64,000 bases of DNA from Tyto alba (taxonomy: Eukaryota > Chordata > Aves > Strigiformes > Tytonidae): the NCBI RefSeq assembly GCF_018691265.1, contig NW_024881330.1, positions 15,251,386 through 15,315,385 on the forward strand, written 5' to 3'. Both the position numbers and the translations under genes were made by a program. The notes under the pieces were generated by a model. That model made no database searches. It was not told the DNA's origin and saw nothing but the letters and a program-made list of their open reading frames with translations. Positions 1 through 12,800 of the stretch are shown here, one piece after another. Within the stretch, counting starts at the first letter, position 1. The number at the start of each line of letters is the position of its first letter.

Positions 1-3000
1 GGTTGCCAGTGGCTTTAGTTTCATTGGAAGAGGCAGCTGCTATCCTACAGCCAAGTGAGAAGATTAAATGATTTGGGGACAGTGAGTTCACCCAGGAGAG
101 AAGGGGTGGAGAAGACAGTGTTTTGGCACAGTGAATCTCTTTTGTGCTGGGAGAGCAAGTGGCTGGACTAGGCTGTGCTGGGCGGTACTGACTAACCCAG
201 AAATGACTAAAACAAATGGTCCTTGAAACACGATTTGGAGCAGAGCCTACAGCACGTCTGCAGCTCACATGAGATAAATCCTAGAAATAGTTGGAAGGGA
301 CATCTGACTGCAACAAAAGGCTGAGTCTTACTTTAAAGTGCTTGGAAAGGATGAAAAGGCCCACTAGAAAAATTGACTGGGTGCTAAGAATGACAGACAC
401 TACATGACTGCTGGGAAATTTAGTACCTGATACTGCTTGTGGGATGGGCAGAATATGTGCCTTGCTCAGATAAAAGCACTGTGGTGTATTTAAGAGCCTC
501 AACCGTCCTTGAACTTGCTTCCTGATTCCTCAGAAGGGATTGGTGTAGCCAAGGAAAGATTGTTGTTCCAGATGTGCATCTGGGTTTCTCTCAGCCTCTC
601 AAGGCCTCCCCTGAACAAAGGATCTATTAGAAGATGCTCCCCTGCCACAGAAAAGCTGCTCAGAGGATTTAAGCACATCAGTTTTATAGTAATAAGAGTT
701 CATAGGTATATTCCCCTGCACTTCCTCAGCTGGTTGGAATAAATACCTCACCTGCTTTCTTGTAGAGAATAGACCCCAAACTCACCCCTGCTCTTTAAGC
801 TCCTCACAAATATGAGCTTTGCTACTTCCCCCATACCTAATCAAGCATTTCAAACTTGTTCTGCACCTACTTGCTGCTTCTTAGACCTGGTAGGCAAGCA
901 CTACTGAGGAGACAGGAAAAGAAGCTCTGCTGGGAGAGATTTTTATTCTCTGTTTCCTGAAAAAGGCGTCTGGCTGGTATTAGGAGAAAGAGATTTTCTG
1001 TGTGTAAGCCTTCTTCCTGGTGTTACTGGCAAAAACAAGGGACAGGTTTAAATAGCTTCTGGGAGGATCTCCTTTTGAAACCAACATCCACAGCTCAAGC
1101 TCTCTTGCAAACTGTGTGCCCTCCTGACATGCCTCTAATACAAAACACATCCTTGCCGCCAAATACAAGAAGTTATAGGAGACTGCTGGAACTGCATTCG
1201 GAGGAAAAAGCACACAGGCTTAGCGTGAGAAAACAGCAATATGTCTATATGAACAGTAAATAAAAATCTCTCTCCTGGTAACTCTGCCAAGAGTTCATTA
1301 CTTTGGTTTCCTGCCTGCTGGTGTAAACATCCAGTAGCAAATGTCCTCTAACCACATGGCTTCATGCATCCACCTCTGCTAACCCTCTCTCCCAGCATGG
1401 TGGCAGTGGGTATAATAGGCCTAGTCTTCAGGTATACTTGGAAGGCCTCTCCCTAAACCTTTTGGAAATGTTGCCTGGTTCTTTCCTGAGACTTTCATAC
1501 CTACTGCAGCTCTTGTGATTTCAGCATCAGCTGATGGGGAGCAGAAGTTGACAGAGTTGGTTCAGGACTGTGACTGTTCCCTAGAAAGGACCCTGAGAAG
1601 CCAGTGGAGACCTTCTGCTGTTTCCACATAAAAGCAACTGTAGCTGACAAAGGTTTATGTAACATCTCCTTATACAACCCTAATGACACTGAAGCCATAG
1701 CTCCTCCACACAATCTCTTCCAGTATTTAACCATCTTCCAAGCAGAAAGTATTTTTCCAGAGCACAGCCTACATCTCTCTTGCTGTCTTTTAACTTGATT
1801 TCTTCCTCTTCTGTGCTCAATATTGGTAGAAAACAGACAATTTTGCTGCTACTTTTAACTTAGAAGACTTGTCCCTTTCTCCAGACTGAGTCATCCCAGT
1901 TCTTTCAGTCCTTTCTTTGCATTCTCTTCATTCCTCTCTCTTTCATTTGTCCATTTGGTTTCTGTTTTTACTAGATAAATAGATATAAAAATGCTTAAAA
2001 TGACCCTTGAGAGTTTCTGAATAAAAATCTTGTAATCTCTGTAGTCATCATCTCCTTTATCCATACTAATAAGGCAGGATGAGGTATGGGTAAAAAAACA
2101 AGCCTAAGGCACCGATAATACAAAATGTATAAAGGAGATGGCAAGTCTCTATTTTGTACCTCTGGAGATGTTTTAGCTGTACTGCTATTTTAGTAAACAG
2201 ATTTTCACAGAGAAAAGCAAGAACTCTGATACACAGTGAGAGCAGCCGAATCTAGTACAACTGGCATGCAGTTTCCACTGCGGGCTCTCTGGCATTTCAC
2301 CATGCTCAAGACTGAGGGGAGAAGTGGGGCTCAGGGCACCTGAAGATAACTGTGAGTAAATGCCATTTCTTCATTCCTTCTAGCTCAGAGCTTATGTTCA
2401 TGTACAGTGGTGGATAGCTCTATGGCATCTGTCCTTCAGCCCCTTCAGGGGTAGCTATGTGTCCTCTAGAGCAACAGACCCACAAATTTATTGGCTTGTG
2501 ACAATACTGACTGAAATTATGTTCTGGAGCAACATCATTTATTCGTCTTATCGGCTTGGGTTTTGGTAGTAGCAGTCGTACCTGGCTATACGTAATGCTG
2601 GAATTTGGAGAGTCTGTAACACTGTCTGTAAACCACTTCTCTAAAGCTTCAGGCTACAGAACTTGCTATACCATTTGCTAGGATTGCATGGTCTTCTGAA
2701 GCTGTTCCCTGGAGCTTCAGGTGGAGTCACTGGCATAAATATAGGTATTTGTACATTTTTACAATAAGGCACATTTCTGGTTAAGACTCTGAAGATGGAT
2801 GATGTGAAGAATTAAATGCTTTCCAAGCCCGAATATATAAATTGTGCCATGCTGTATTTAGCTTAGCTGCAGAGAGGAAGAAAGAACATTTACCAGAAGA
2901 CTGGGTGAATCAAAATGCCAGGGTAGCTTTTGACAAACATTATTTAACTTGCATCATTTCTTATGTGCCTTTTCAACGTAGTATAAGAAATGCAAACTGG

Positions 3001-4439
3001 TCATATTTCAGTGTAACCCTCTATTAGGGAAACATTTATAATTTCAACCCAGAGTCCATGGGTAACAAGATAGCCTTGTTAACAAGCCGCGTGTCTGAAT
3101 GAGGTACAAGCCTCTTACACCATCATACGGATCAGAGAGGATGCAAATCTGTGGAGATTTTCTTTTGGATCTGTGGATTTTCTACAGGTTCATCTCCTTC
3201 TGTTTGCTACCATCAGATCTCTTTTGTGGAATGGAAATTTGAGTTCTGTGATCCTCCTCACAGTGGGTCTTTTCTGATAACTTTACCAGACACCTATTCC
3301 ACTTGAGTCTTTTGAAAGGGATTAAAGAGGTAAGATTGCTTAGCCAGTCTAAATCTTCTTGTGTAGACATGTACCAAGCAAATATTTACCCTGTTTTGGT
3401 CTATACAGCAATATTAATAGCCATAAGCTTTTCTTGTCCTGTTTTTTTTTCTGATGCACTTGTTTTGGGAAGGGATACAGGGATATGTTCAAGTGATCTT
3501 TTGAATAGAGTTTTATGTGTGAGTTGGCTCTTGAAGCCCAGAAAGCTGTTACAGAGAAACGGCAGAGAAAAAATATTTATGGTATACTTTTATTCTACTT
3601 TTATTCTGACATTTTAAAATCACTTAGCATAACATACAGTGCTAGCACCAGGGAGAGACAAAGATGAGTAACTGGGGAAACCTGGACTCTCACTTTCTGT
3701 AGGACACTTCAGGAATAGTAAAATCCAGCCTGGGCTCAGAGGGATCTATTTGGTTGACTGTGATAGAAGTGGTATAAGGTTTTCCTCCCTGAGACCAACT
3801 GGAAACCAGAATTACTCTGCTACCATTCACCCCATTACAGCGTTATAACCTGCATCAAAATAAAGTACTTTGAAATGTGTTGAATACTCACATTTGGTAT
3901 CCAAGATATTTTTTTAGCCTTAGTATGGCCAGACTGAAACTTCCCAGTCCTATTTTGAGAAAATGGGTAAGTCATATCATTCACAGTATGTTAACAGTGA
4001 AGTTCCCTTTTCAGTGCAATAACTTCAGGAGTTTAGCTCCCCACATTGGAACAGAAGCTTATTTTACATTATGTTGTCTTGACTATTACAGTTCCCATAA
4101 TTATTAAGAAATATTATTGTGGAAATGAAGCCATAATTTTTTTTTTAGAAAGTTTTCATTAAAAAAAATATCTTTAGAGTAACACCTGTTGGGAAGATCC
4201 ATCTGTAAAATTAAGATATACTTTGTCAATGAGGCTATAAAATGATGACTGAAAGACAGACAGATAACTTCCGGTGAAAACTGATGGGGAAATACTCAAA
4301 CATTTAAGAATGAGAGAGATTTAACCTTCACAAACTACTAAAGGAAGAGAGAAATTATCTTTCTTGACATTTTCACACCAGTGCTGTCCTTGAGGATTTT
4401 TGTTATATATAAACATAATTTATTGGTTGTAATTAGATT

Positions 4440-4505
4440 AAGTTCAATGACTCATGCTATGCAGGAGACAAGGATACATGACCTAATGGTCTATTCTGGC
4501 CTAGG
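4440..4505 (+). mobile_element. Possible ancient CR1-type LINE 3' end
   Basis: The stretch reading TATGCAGGAGACAAGG, then TGACCTAATGGTC and TTCTGGCCTA, resembles the last 60 bases of old CR1-like LINEs shared by birds and turtles (tatgcaggagg ... atggtcccttctggcct). It is strongly diverged and short, so the call is tentative. Confidence 0.35.
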
Positions 4506-5829
4506 ATTGTTTAAATATAACTAGTGATTTTATGCATTTTTTTTTTTTCCAATTTGACATAGTTTAGCAGTTAGTCAAGATAGAATTTGGTTATTCCTAG
4601 TAAGGAAGTGATAGATAAATGTGAGTAATGTTTACTTGAAGGTTTTGATGGTCTGCACATCTTGATCTGGTTTCTTTTATGGTTTTGCACATGAAGGACT
4701 CCGCAGAATGTGGGACATGACTGAGCTCATGGTTTGAGGTTATATGGTATGATAACCAGTTCTTAGTCAAAAATAGAAAGTTTCTTTGACTAGGCTGCAG
4801 GAATCCTTTTCCAGGGAGATCACTGCATGAGGTCTTCTCCTTTGATGTCATGTTTTTCATTGTGAAATCTCAACTGGTCATGAAAACAATAAAGGTCAAA
4901 TTATCAACAGGGCAGAGAGTGCACACGGAGAGCACAGAAGGCCAGCGGCAGCTCTGATCCTGGGGTTAGTTCTGTAATTGCCCTAGGCCTTGCATACACT
5001 GGGTATGTTGGCTATGCTGGATATGTTCCATACTGCTCAACAGCTACCAAGGACGTGTAAGGAGCCCTGATTTGCTTGCAGTCACAATGTACCTATTTCT
5101 GTTCCTTTATGCATGCACAGGAGATTACTTATTTGGAGGGGAAAAAGATCCCAGTCATTTTGGTGCACACTGCTGAACTGACTTGCTCTTAAACTAGAAA
5201 AGTTCTTCCTGTACCTCCTGCTCAGTGGCATTCAGGACTTCTCCAGCAGGAAAAGCATGATGTGTGAAACAGTTCACCTGGAGAACAGATGAGTCCTCAT
5301 CCCGGGAACATGCAAGGTTCCACAGTTTCAGATGGGGGGAACAAAACGAGTACCCAGCTGCATCCCAGCCAGCTTCAGCTTACAAAGCTGGTTGGAAAAC
5401 AGTGATACTAAACTTGTCTCTTGCATCACCATTTCTCTTTGTGCTTTATTGCCTCCACTTCTGCCATTAATGGGCTGTATTTTCAGTTCTTTTAGATCAT
5501 TTATCATGGCAGAAGTGATGCCTGTTACAAGTTTGCCTTTCAGTGCAGTACATAAAAGAGAAGAGATCTGCATTCAGCAGCCAAAAAATATAATTTTTGT
5601 GTTTTTAATATACGATGAGAACAGATTCATCCATAAAACCATGAGAGGGCAGCATTCTCTCTATCATTCATATTCTCTTTCTGCTCGAAAATTAAGACTT
5701 TCTTTAACATTCATCTCATAAACCACAGAGAAGTATTATATATAATTCAGAGCTTGGTTCAATATTCTTTGTAATCAATAGGAATGTTTCCCTTGATTTA
5801 AATAGGTGTTAGACTAAGGCTTCAGTTGT

Positions 5830-6010
5830 TCAAAATGACATCAGGAAGAACTGTCTGCACAATTTAAATCAGAAGATACTGAAAATAAACAGTCAGGAAA
5901 TAATTTTGGTGGTGGTTAACCATTGGAACAAAATACCAAGAACACTGGTGTATTCTCCACTTCTAGATGTCTTTGAGTACAGACTAGATGTCTCTGGAAA
6001 AAGTAGACAA
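5830..6010 (+). mobile_element. Ancient CR1-type LINE fragment
   Basis: Wording such as CATTGGAACAAAATACCAAG, GGTGTATTCTCCAC and AGATGTCTTTGAGTACAGAC matches the 3' part of old amniote CR1 elements (cactggaacaacttacc ... tggattctccatcactgga ... gtctttaa). It is highly diverged, so much older than the copies at 46-59 kb. Confidence 0.5.
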
Positions 6011-9000
6011 AAGCTGATGGGTTCTCAATACTGAGGTAGTAGAGTGGTGTTCTGCAAACTGCGTGGCATAAAAGAAAAGTTGATACTGTATATATGCAGA
6101 CGAGACACACATTTTTTATGCTGTTAGTAATTAATCAGTGGAACAACACCTTCAGGTTTCAGGGACTGATTTTACAATCAAAATGGGATGTACTTCTACG
6201 TGATCTTCTCCAAGTCAGTTCAGAGCACTTGCATCATCTCTGTTACACGAGCAGTCAGGTTTGCTAGGCAAAATGATCTCTCTAGCTCTGTAGTCCATTA
6301 ATTTGGTCAATGCAATTAATTTAGCCAATACGATCGTTTCAGTGCAAAATTTTACATCTGTCATGATGTTTTGAGCAACATAAAATACATTATTGTAGCA
6401 ATAAATGATTGGGGGTTTTAGAAGAATTAACTGTGCATTTTTTGCAAAATTAGAAAAGCGTAAGATGGAGAGAGAGGTTTTGAGAAGGGGAAGCAGAATT
6501 GTTTACCTCCAAGTAATTGCTTCAGAAATAACTTAGGTCACAAGAAACTACAGATTTGTAGCCAGATGAATATTTAGACATCTTACAATGTTGGTCCAAT
6601 GTAGAGTGGCAAGCGCTAATTAGCATTCTTGCTTGCAGTTTCAGCAGAGAGAAGGGCTATTTAATGAACATGGAAACAAAACTATTTTTTCTATACTGCT
6701 TGACATGGTGACCCAACTCCAACCTCCACGGGTTTGTGATGAAATTGTATTTTCTTATTTGTTTACTTCATCTCTTGCTGGTGAGGGAAATTCCTGTATG
6801 TCTCTTATTCACTGTATTTCAGTCATTACAACACCCCTAAAATGATGCACAAAGTTTTCACTGTGAATACCCTTAGGAGATACCACAAACTGTGGTTTCA
6901 CAGAAAAGTCATTGGGACAAATGCAATGGTGGGCAAACATACATGATTCAGAGAGTGACATGCCCCAAGCAACCATCCAGCGTGTGAGAAAGCAAAGGAC
7001 CTCTACAAGGGTTGGCAGTAAAAGAAACAAAAATGGTATTTGACATGTATCTGCTGATATATAGATGTTATTTAATCTATATCTATTTGCATTTTCTTTC
7101 ATTGATATACACTACCTAAAAAGGTTTCCCACTGTTTCAGGGGGAAAGAAGTTGTGTCTATTTGTGATTTTTAATTAGGAACATCATAAAGAAAAATGTT
7201 AATTTTCTAGTTTTGTTTTGAAGTCTACTAAAGGTTGTTAGCATTTGTTAACTTGAAATATTTTCACATTGTTTCTATAACAAAGAAAAAGTGAGGTATT
7301 ATTTAATTTCCCATAACTTGCAGTATAAAAATGAATTCAATAATAAGTGAGCTTTGCCAAGATGGCTGCATATTTTTTTTTGAGAAATAATGTAGCTGGT
7401 TCAGACTAGCCCACATTTTACATGGGGTTTGAATTAGCACTTTTTCAATAGATATTAAAAGATTTTTTTCTCTGCTGTTCAACTCAATCCTGAAGCTCCC
7501 GTTCAGGAAGTTACATCATAGTGTGAGTAATCTTATTCAAAGCAGTGGGCTACTGACACACTTAGAGTTGGACACGTGCTTATGTATCTCAGGAACAAGG
7601 GTTTGGCATACAACGAAACTATCTGGGGTGTGTGTGACCTGCACATGATTTGAGTCTCACCTAAGTTTTGATTTGATGTCTGAGATAGTGCCTGCCACTC
7701 TTAATTGGTGTGTGAGATGTCACTGTCTCATGCTTGACCTTATCTTGATCTTATTTTTTCGGGTAACAATCAAGAGGCAACAGCCCTCTTGTGAGTGATA
7801 TAAAACAGGGAAGTATAAAATGCAAATAGTCAAGACAGGCCCCAAAAGAAATGATACAACATGCAAGGAAAATTAGTAAGGTAGTAGGAGCAAGACACAT
7901 CATAGCTTTATGGCTCTTCCTTTTTGGATGGAAGATGGGGTAAGGTTGAGGAGGGAGGGTTGAGAAGAGAGAGAGGTAGCAAGGCTGCTTGAAGATGTGG
8001 AGACAGAGGTAAGGGGTGGAAAAAAAACAGCTCTTCATTGTGGGGCAATGGAAATCCACTCAAGAGTGCTCAGAGGTTGTTGATCTGGGTTGGTCTGGAG
8101 GAATTCACTCTCCCTTTCTCATTGAATCCAGCCTCTACCGCTGCATGGCAAGGAAAGAGGAGATGAAGAGATAACCATCACTGTCTGGCTTTTGCTGTTG
8201 CCAGAGCGGTTCATGAATCTCCTTCACCACCCTTCTCGTCTGCATGTCTGGCTTTAGTTTGCTTTTCTCTTTTCTGTGCAGTGCTGTTGTAGAAGGCCAT
8301 GGATTTTGACTCATTTTAACAGTCAGCTGATGTATTCAACAGGGAGTTTATTTTGCTAAATAAGCTACAAAGCAAAACACCAAGAAGCATATTGCAGTGA
8401 AATAAAATATGGACTCTAATTGACGCAGTAGTTTTGAATAAATCTTTCCATTGTCACAGTCAGCTCACTAAACGCCAAGGCCTGTCAGCACCACTTCTTA
8501 GTTACCTACCCAAGGTAATTATATAGCTCTTCTCACTGCAGAATCCAACTGCATCCCAATTTGAGGTATTAATCTGTTAGCAATCCCAGTTTATGGCTTT
8601 TTACCCAAACAGAATAAAAAAATAAGGCAAAAATAAATGATAGATTCCATCTTGCAAGATAGTCAGATCCCATCTCGGCTTGCAAAGCCAAAATAACTTG
8701 GAGATCACTGTAGATGTCTTGCTGGGAGTGCGTGGGCAAGGCGGTGCCAGAGCAGAGAACTGAAGTCAGCTCTTTCAAGAGCTTTACAGTGGGCCACCCA
8801 TCCTTTTGTGGAGAAATGGTCTTGGGGAAGCAATGTGCAATTTCTCTCTTCTCCTTTTATGTCCATACTCCCAGGTGGTCCCTGTCCCCATGGGCACGGG
8901 GCCGAATATTCGATTTAGCAAACATTTCCAAACAGCCCATGCCACCCACATGCGAGGTTTATAAATAGTGTATTTGCTGCGTTCAGTTATGGAACTGTGA

Positions 9001-9795
9001 TGCTTTTCATCCCTTTACAACTTCGAACTCCGCGTGTGAGCAGGAACAGCAGCCGCTTTGTCCTTGGAGTTGTTTGTGTCTATACAGATGAGAGGCATCT
9101 AATACGCACTTACGCTGAAATTTTACATCTGTACTTCTGGCTGGCTACCTAAATGTATTTCCACTCTGAACATGTAAAATCATTTTATAGGCAGAATGAG
9201 AGGAAAAATGAATGTCCAATTTATGAGAAATTTGAGGTGGGGGGAGCAGAAAAGGGGGATGTCACTGACTGCAGCCTTCTGCTACTGCAGGCCAGAGAAC
9301 ACATGGTCCCTTTCACAAAATCAATGATTTAGTGAAAAAAACTGTTCTGATACCAGTCTGGCCACAAACTGTGTCCTGTGCACCTCACTGACTTGAGCTA
9401 GCATCTCTGGGTTGTATGTCAGATTGCAATCAGGCCTTTGAAATTAGAAGAAAAACAAAGGCCTTTTGTGCAGAGTAGGCTTAAATAATTTAAGTATTTG
9501 ACTTCCAGAACTGATATTATAATTGGGGGAAAAAAGTCAATTTTTTATTTTATCCATTTTCTTCTGTTTTTCACAAGTGGCCCCTTTATGTTGTCTGTCC
9601 TCTTGCACTAAAGGGCCAAAATTTGTTCTGGTAAATTTATCTGTAAAAATCTATTCAGTTCAAGATTTTGCTATTGTGAAGAAATCCCATTGTATTTAAC
9701 AAGAGGTATTCAGGCTAGTCCTATAAAAAAGTATTATTCTGCTGCAAAATCTGCCCTAAAAACCTTTTAGAATTTATTCATGATAGTCTGTGGTG

Positions 9796-9833
9796 TTTTT
9801 TTTGTTTTGTTTTTTTTTTTTTTTTCTTTTTTT
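9796..9833. repeat. T-rich low-complexity tract
   Basis: A run of T interrupted by three single bases, including an unbroken T16 at 9810-9825. No retroelement body is recognisable on either side. Confidence 0.85.
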
Positions 9834-12800
9834 CAAACTACTGTATGTCAAGGATATAATTTTGTATTAAATTCTAACAGCTCAAAAAGCATATGAAAAT
9901 ATAATAATTTTCTACTAAATGCTAAAGGACTTTCCTCCACGAGGATATAAGCAAGCCCTACAGGAACTGGTAGTTATGCTGCAGAAGGATTTTTCAGGTT
10001 TAGAGAGCTTGGGGGAGGGTGTTTGAGTGCATTAGTATTCACTCCACATTCTTGCCTGCTGTTCCACATGCACTGTTTTGTGCCTCCATAAACTGCTCTG
10101 GATGCAGGTCAAAATTATTTAAAAGAATTCACAGGGAAAAAAAACAGAGCAGCAGTTTCTATGTATTTCCACATTGCCTTCATTTTCATTGACATTTACT
10201 GTTAGTCTTTTTATAGCAATATGAAAAAAGATGGCAGAAGCAAAGAAGGGAAAGGCTTTCTCTGATAAGAAAGGTTTTTACATTTTAGAGAGAAGTTCTC
10301 ACAACAAATCAGAGCACTGTTAGCTTCCTTGTGCACTCAGCATTAACAATTAAAGCAGCAGCACTGAATTCTTTAACTGAAAGGACACTAGAATTATTAT
10401 TCTTTCTTGTTTGAAATGTCTGCTTTTACACAGGAAAAAATACATTCATCTCTTCTGTGTTAATCCTTTTTAATAGGGTGAACATTCACTTCCTCTCTTT
10501 TTGTTTGCTTCTCAACACTCTTGAGTCCTAAGTCAGTCCACAAGCAGACCCAGCCAAGGAGCCATGTTTCCATCTCCTTGAGTTGAAATCATAGCTGCAG
10601 GAACACTTACTGCAAAATTTCATGAAGGATCAAGTAGGAAGGATCACCTGCAATACATGGCTTTATCAAACAAGTTCTGCTTTTCTCCTGATAAAAAAAC
10701 CCCTGCTTCTTACTAATAGCTTGGAGGGAGGAGCTTTTAATTTCTTGTTCACTGAGACAAGCTAAGCGTGGTTCATGGCCCACCCCCACTGGCCTCCTTC
10801 CTTAATATTTGTCCTAGCAGTAATATTCTTGAATCCTGATTCAAAAGGAACATGACAATATGCAAACCTGTCTCACAGTAGAAAGCTGTAGAAAGCCTAC
10901 TCTGAGGCTTAGCAGGCTTGAAGAATTCTTGTATCTCTAGAAACATGAAAGTGTATGGAGATCTCTGTGCAAAAACAAAACCAAAAAAAATAGCAGAAGG
11001 TAGAAAGTTGAGGAGAAGCATCAAAAGCAAAATCCCCCAAACACTGGGAGCAGACAAGCTTAGAAGAAAGCTGAGAGGGAACTGTAGACTTTTTTAGAGG
11101 GGTAAATAAAGGTGGACTCAGGGAAGAGGTGCATCCTGCACACACACATAAACTCAGAGAAGTTGTATGTCCAATGTTTAAAATTCACGTTGCATGAAAT
11201 ACAGCAAACCCATGGTGCTAACTGAGGCAAGGTATGGTAGATGCAAAATCTTTAAATCAACAGCATTCCCTTGTGGGAATAGTCACTTGACTCTGGGCAA
11301 TCTCTTTAAAAGCTCTGGTCCCTGCTGGGTGAAGTGCTGGAATTTGTGCTGTTGCTCTCAGGGTGCCACCCTGCTGTGCATATGGTGATGGAGAATAAAT
11401 ATGCATGAAGTCGACAGTTAGTTTGGCTTCCACCAAAGCTTAATTTAGCTCACTTCTCAGCACTGAAAAAGAGAAATTAATAACAATAATTAATAGTTCT
11501 TTTAACACAGTGAATAAAGAGAAGCATGTGACAAAAATGCTAAATCTGGGGAATTTTCAGAGCTGGGAGACAAGGAGCGTGCAATGCACTCCAGATTGCC
11601 AAGGAGGTGAAACTGTTTTCAGGACACTGATGGTCTAAACAAAAGAAAACATCTGGTCAGAGGGAACAAAGGAATGCACTGGAGTATCCAGGGAGGATGT
11701 AGGGCAGTCCACACCGGCTGGAATGCATCTCCTGAGGAGGCTGAAATTCCTTCCACCTTCTCCCCCCTTCTTCTTTTTGATTTCAACCTTCTCTGCCAAG
11801 AAAAAGACAAAAGCCTTATTATGCCTGATGTTTGGCCACAAGCAAAAGTACCTAAAAGGTGTTTCAGAGCATCTGGTACATGAGAGTGTGCTATTTCTGC
11901 AGGGACATGGCAAGCTTTCCGAGTGACTTTTGCCATCATCCACAAATTGCATATTCCTTCTGTATTACTTCACGAAGGTCTCTCCTTTTATTCTTGGCTT
12001 ACTGGACTGAACTTCCTTTGAAGCCAGAAGCTGCAGACTTGACACTGTACAAGGAATTTAAAATAAATTCTGATAGCCATTTTGGGGAGGAAACATCAAG
12101 CGTTCATTATTGATTTTGTTACTTTACTGTGATTGTTTCTGTGTGTAGTCATAAGTGGGGCTTTTTGTAGGTGATTGTACAAAGTCCAAGGAAGGCAGCA
12201 TACTTTCTTAAGAAACTTTAAAATATTTTTTAAAGTACAGCAAGTAGACAGCAGAGAAGTACATTCATTTTTTTATAATATGTATACACACATATATTAC
12301 ATACACTTTAAAAAAAATCTTCCTTTATACTAGCCTGGCCTGCCCCTCAGACACTCATCTCTCACAGGCAATGGGTTGCTCCCAGAGAGGGTGAATGGAC
12401 TAGAAAGTAAAGTCTTCAAATGTCACTCAAGACGGGTGACCTACAACCAGAGGACGGTACTGATGAAGACGTGAGATGGTTGTGGGTAAATGAGCAAGCT
12501 GAGGCTGGCCTCAGTGGCATGATGAAGGGAATAGAAGCCACAAGAAAAGAAACATGAAGATAATTAGGAAGGGAAAGAATTATCTCTCTCTCAAAGGTAT
12601 GGACAAGATGCTTTAACTCAATTCAGTGGGAGAAGGAGATGCTGTTGGAGAAATTTAAAGGAACATGGTACTTATATGCCAGAGGGCAAGGTCGGAAACT
12701 TTTTATAAATAAAGGGAAAAGCAGTGCTATGTGTGTCTGAATTACTGGATTTGTAATGTTATCTATATACCTCATGGGACTGATATACAGGTTCCTTGAT

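Noticed and set aside
276..311. TAGTTGGAAGGGACATCTGA, resembling a reversed CR1 3' end
   Set aside because: Only about 20 bases match and the neighbouring sequence does not continue as CR1.
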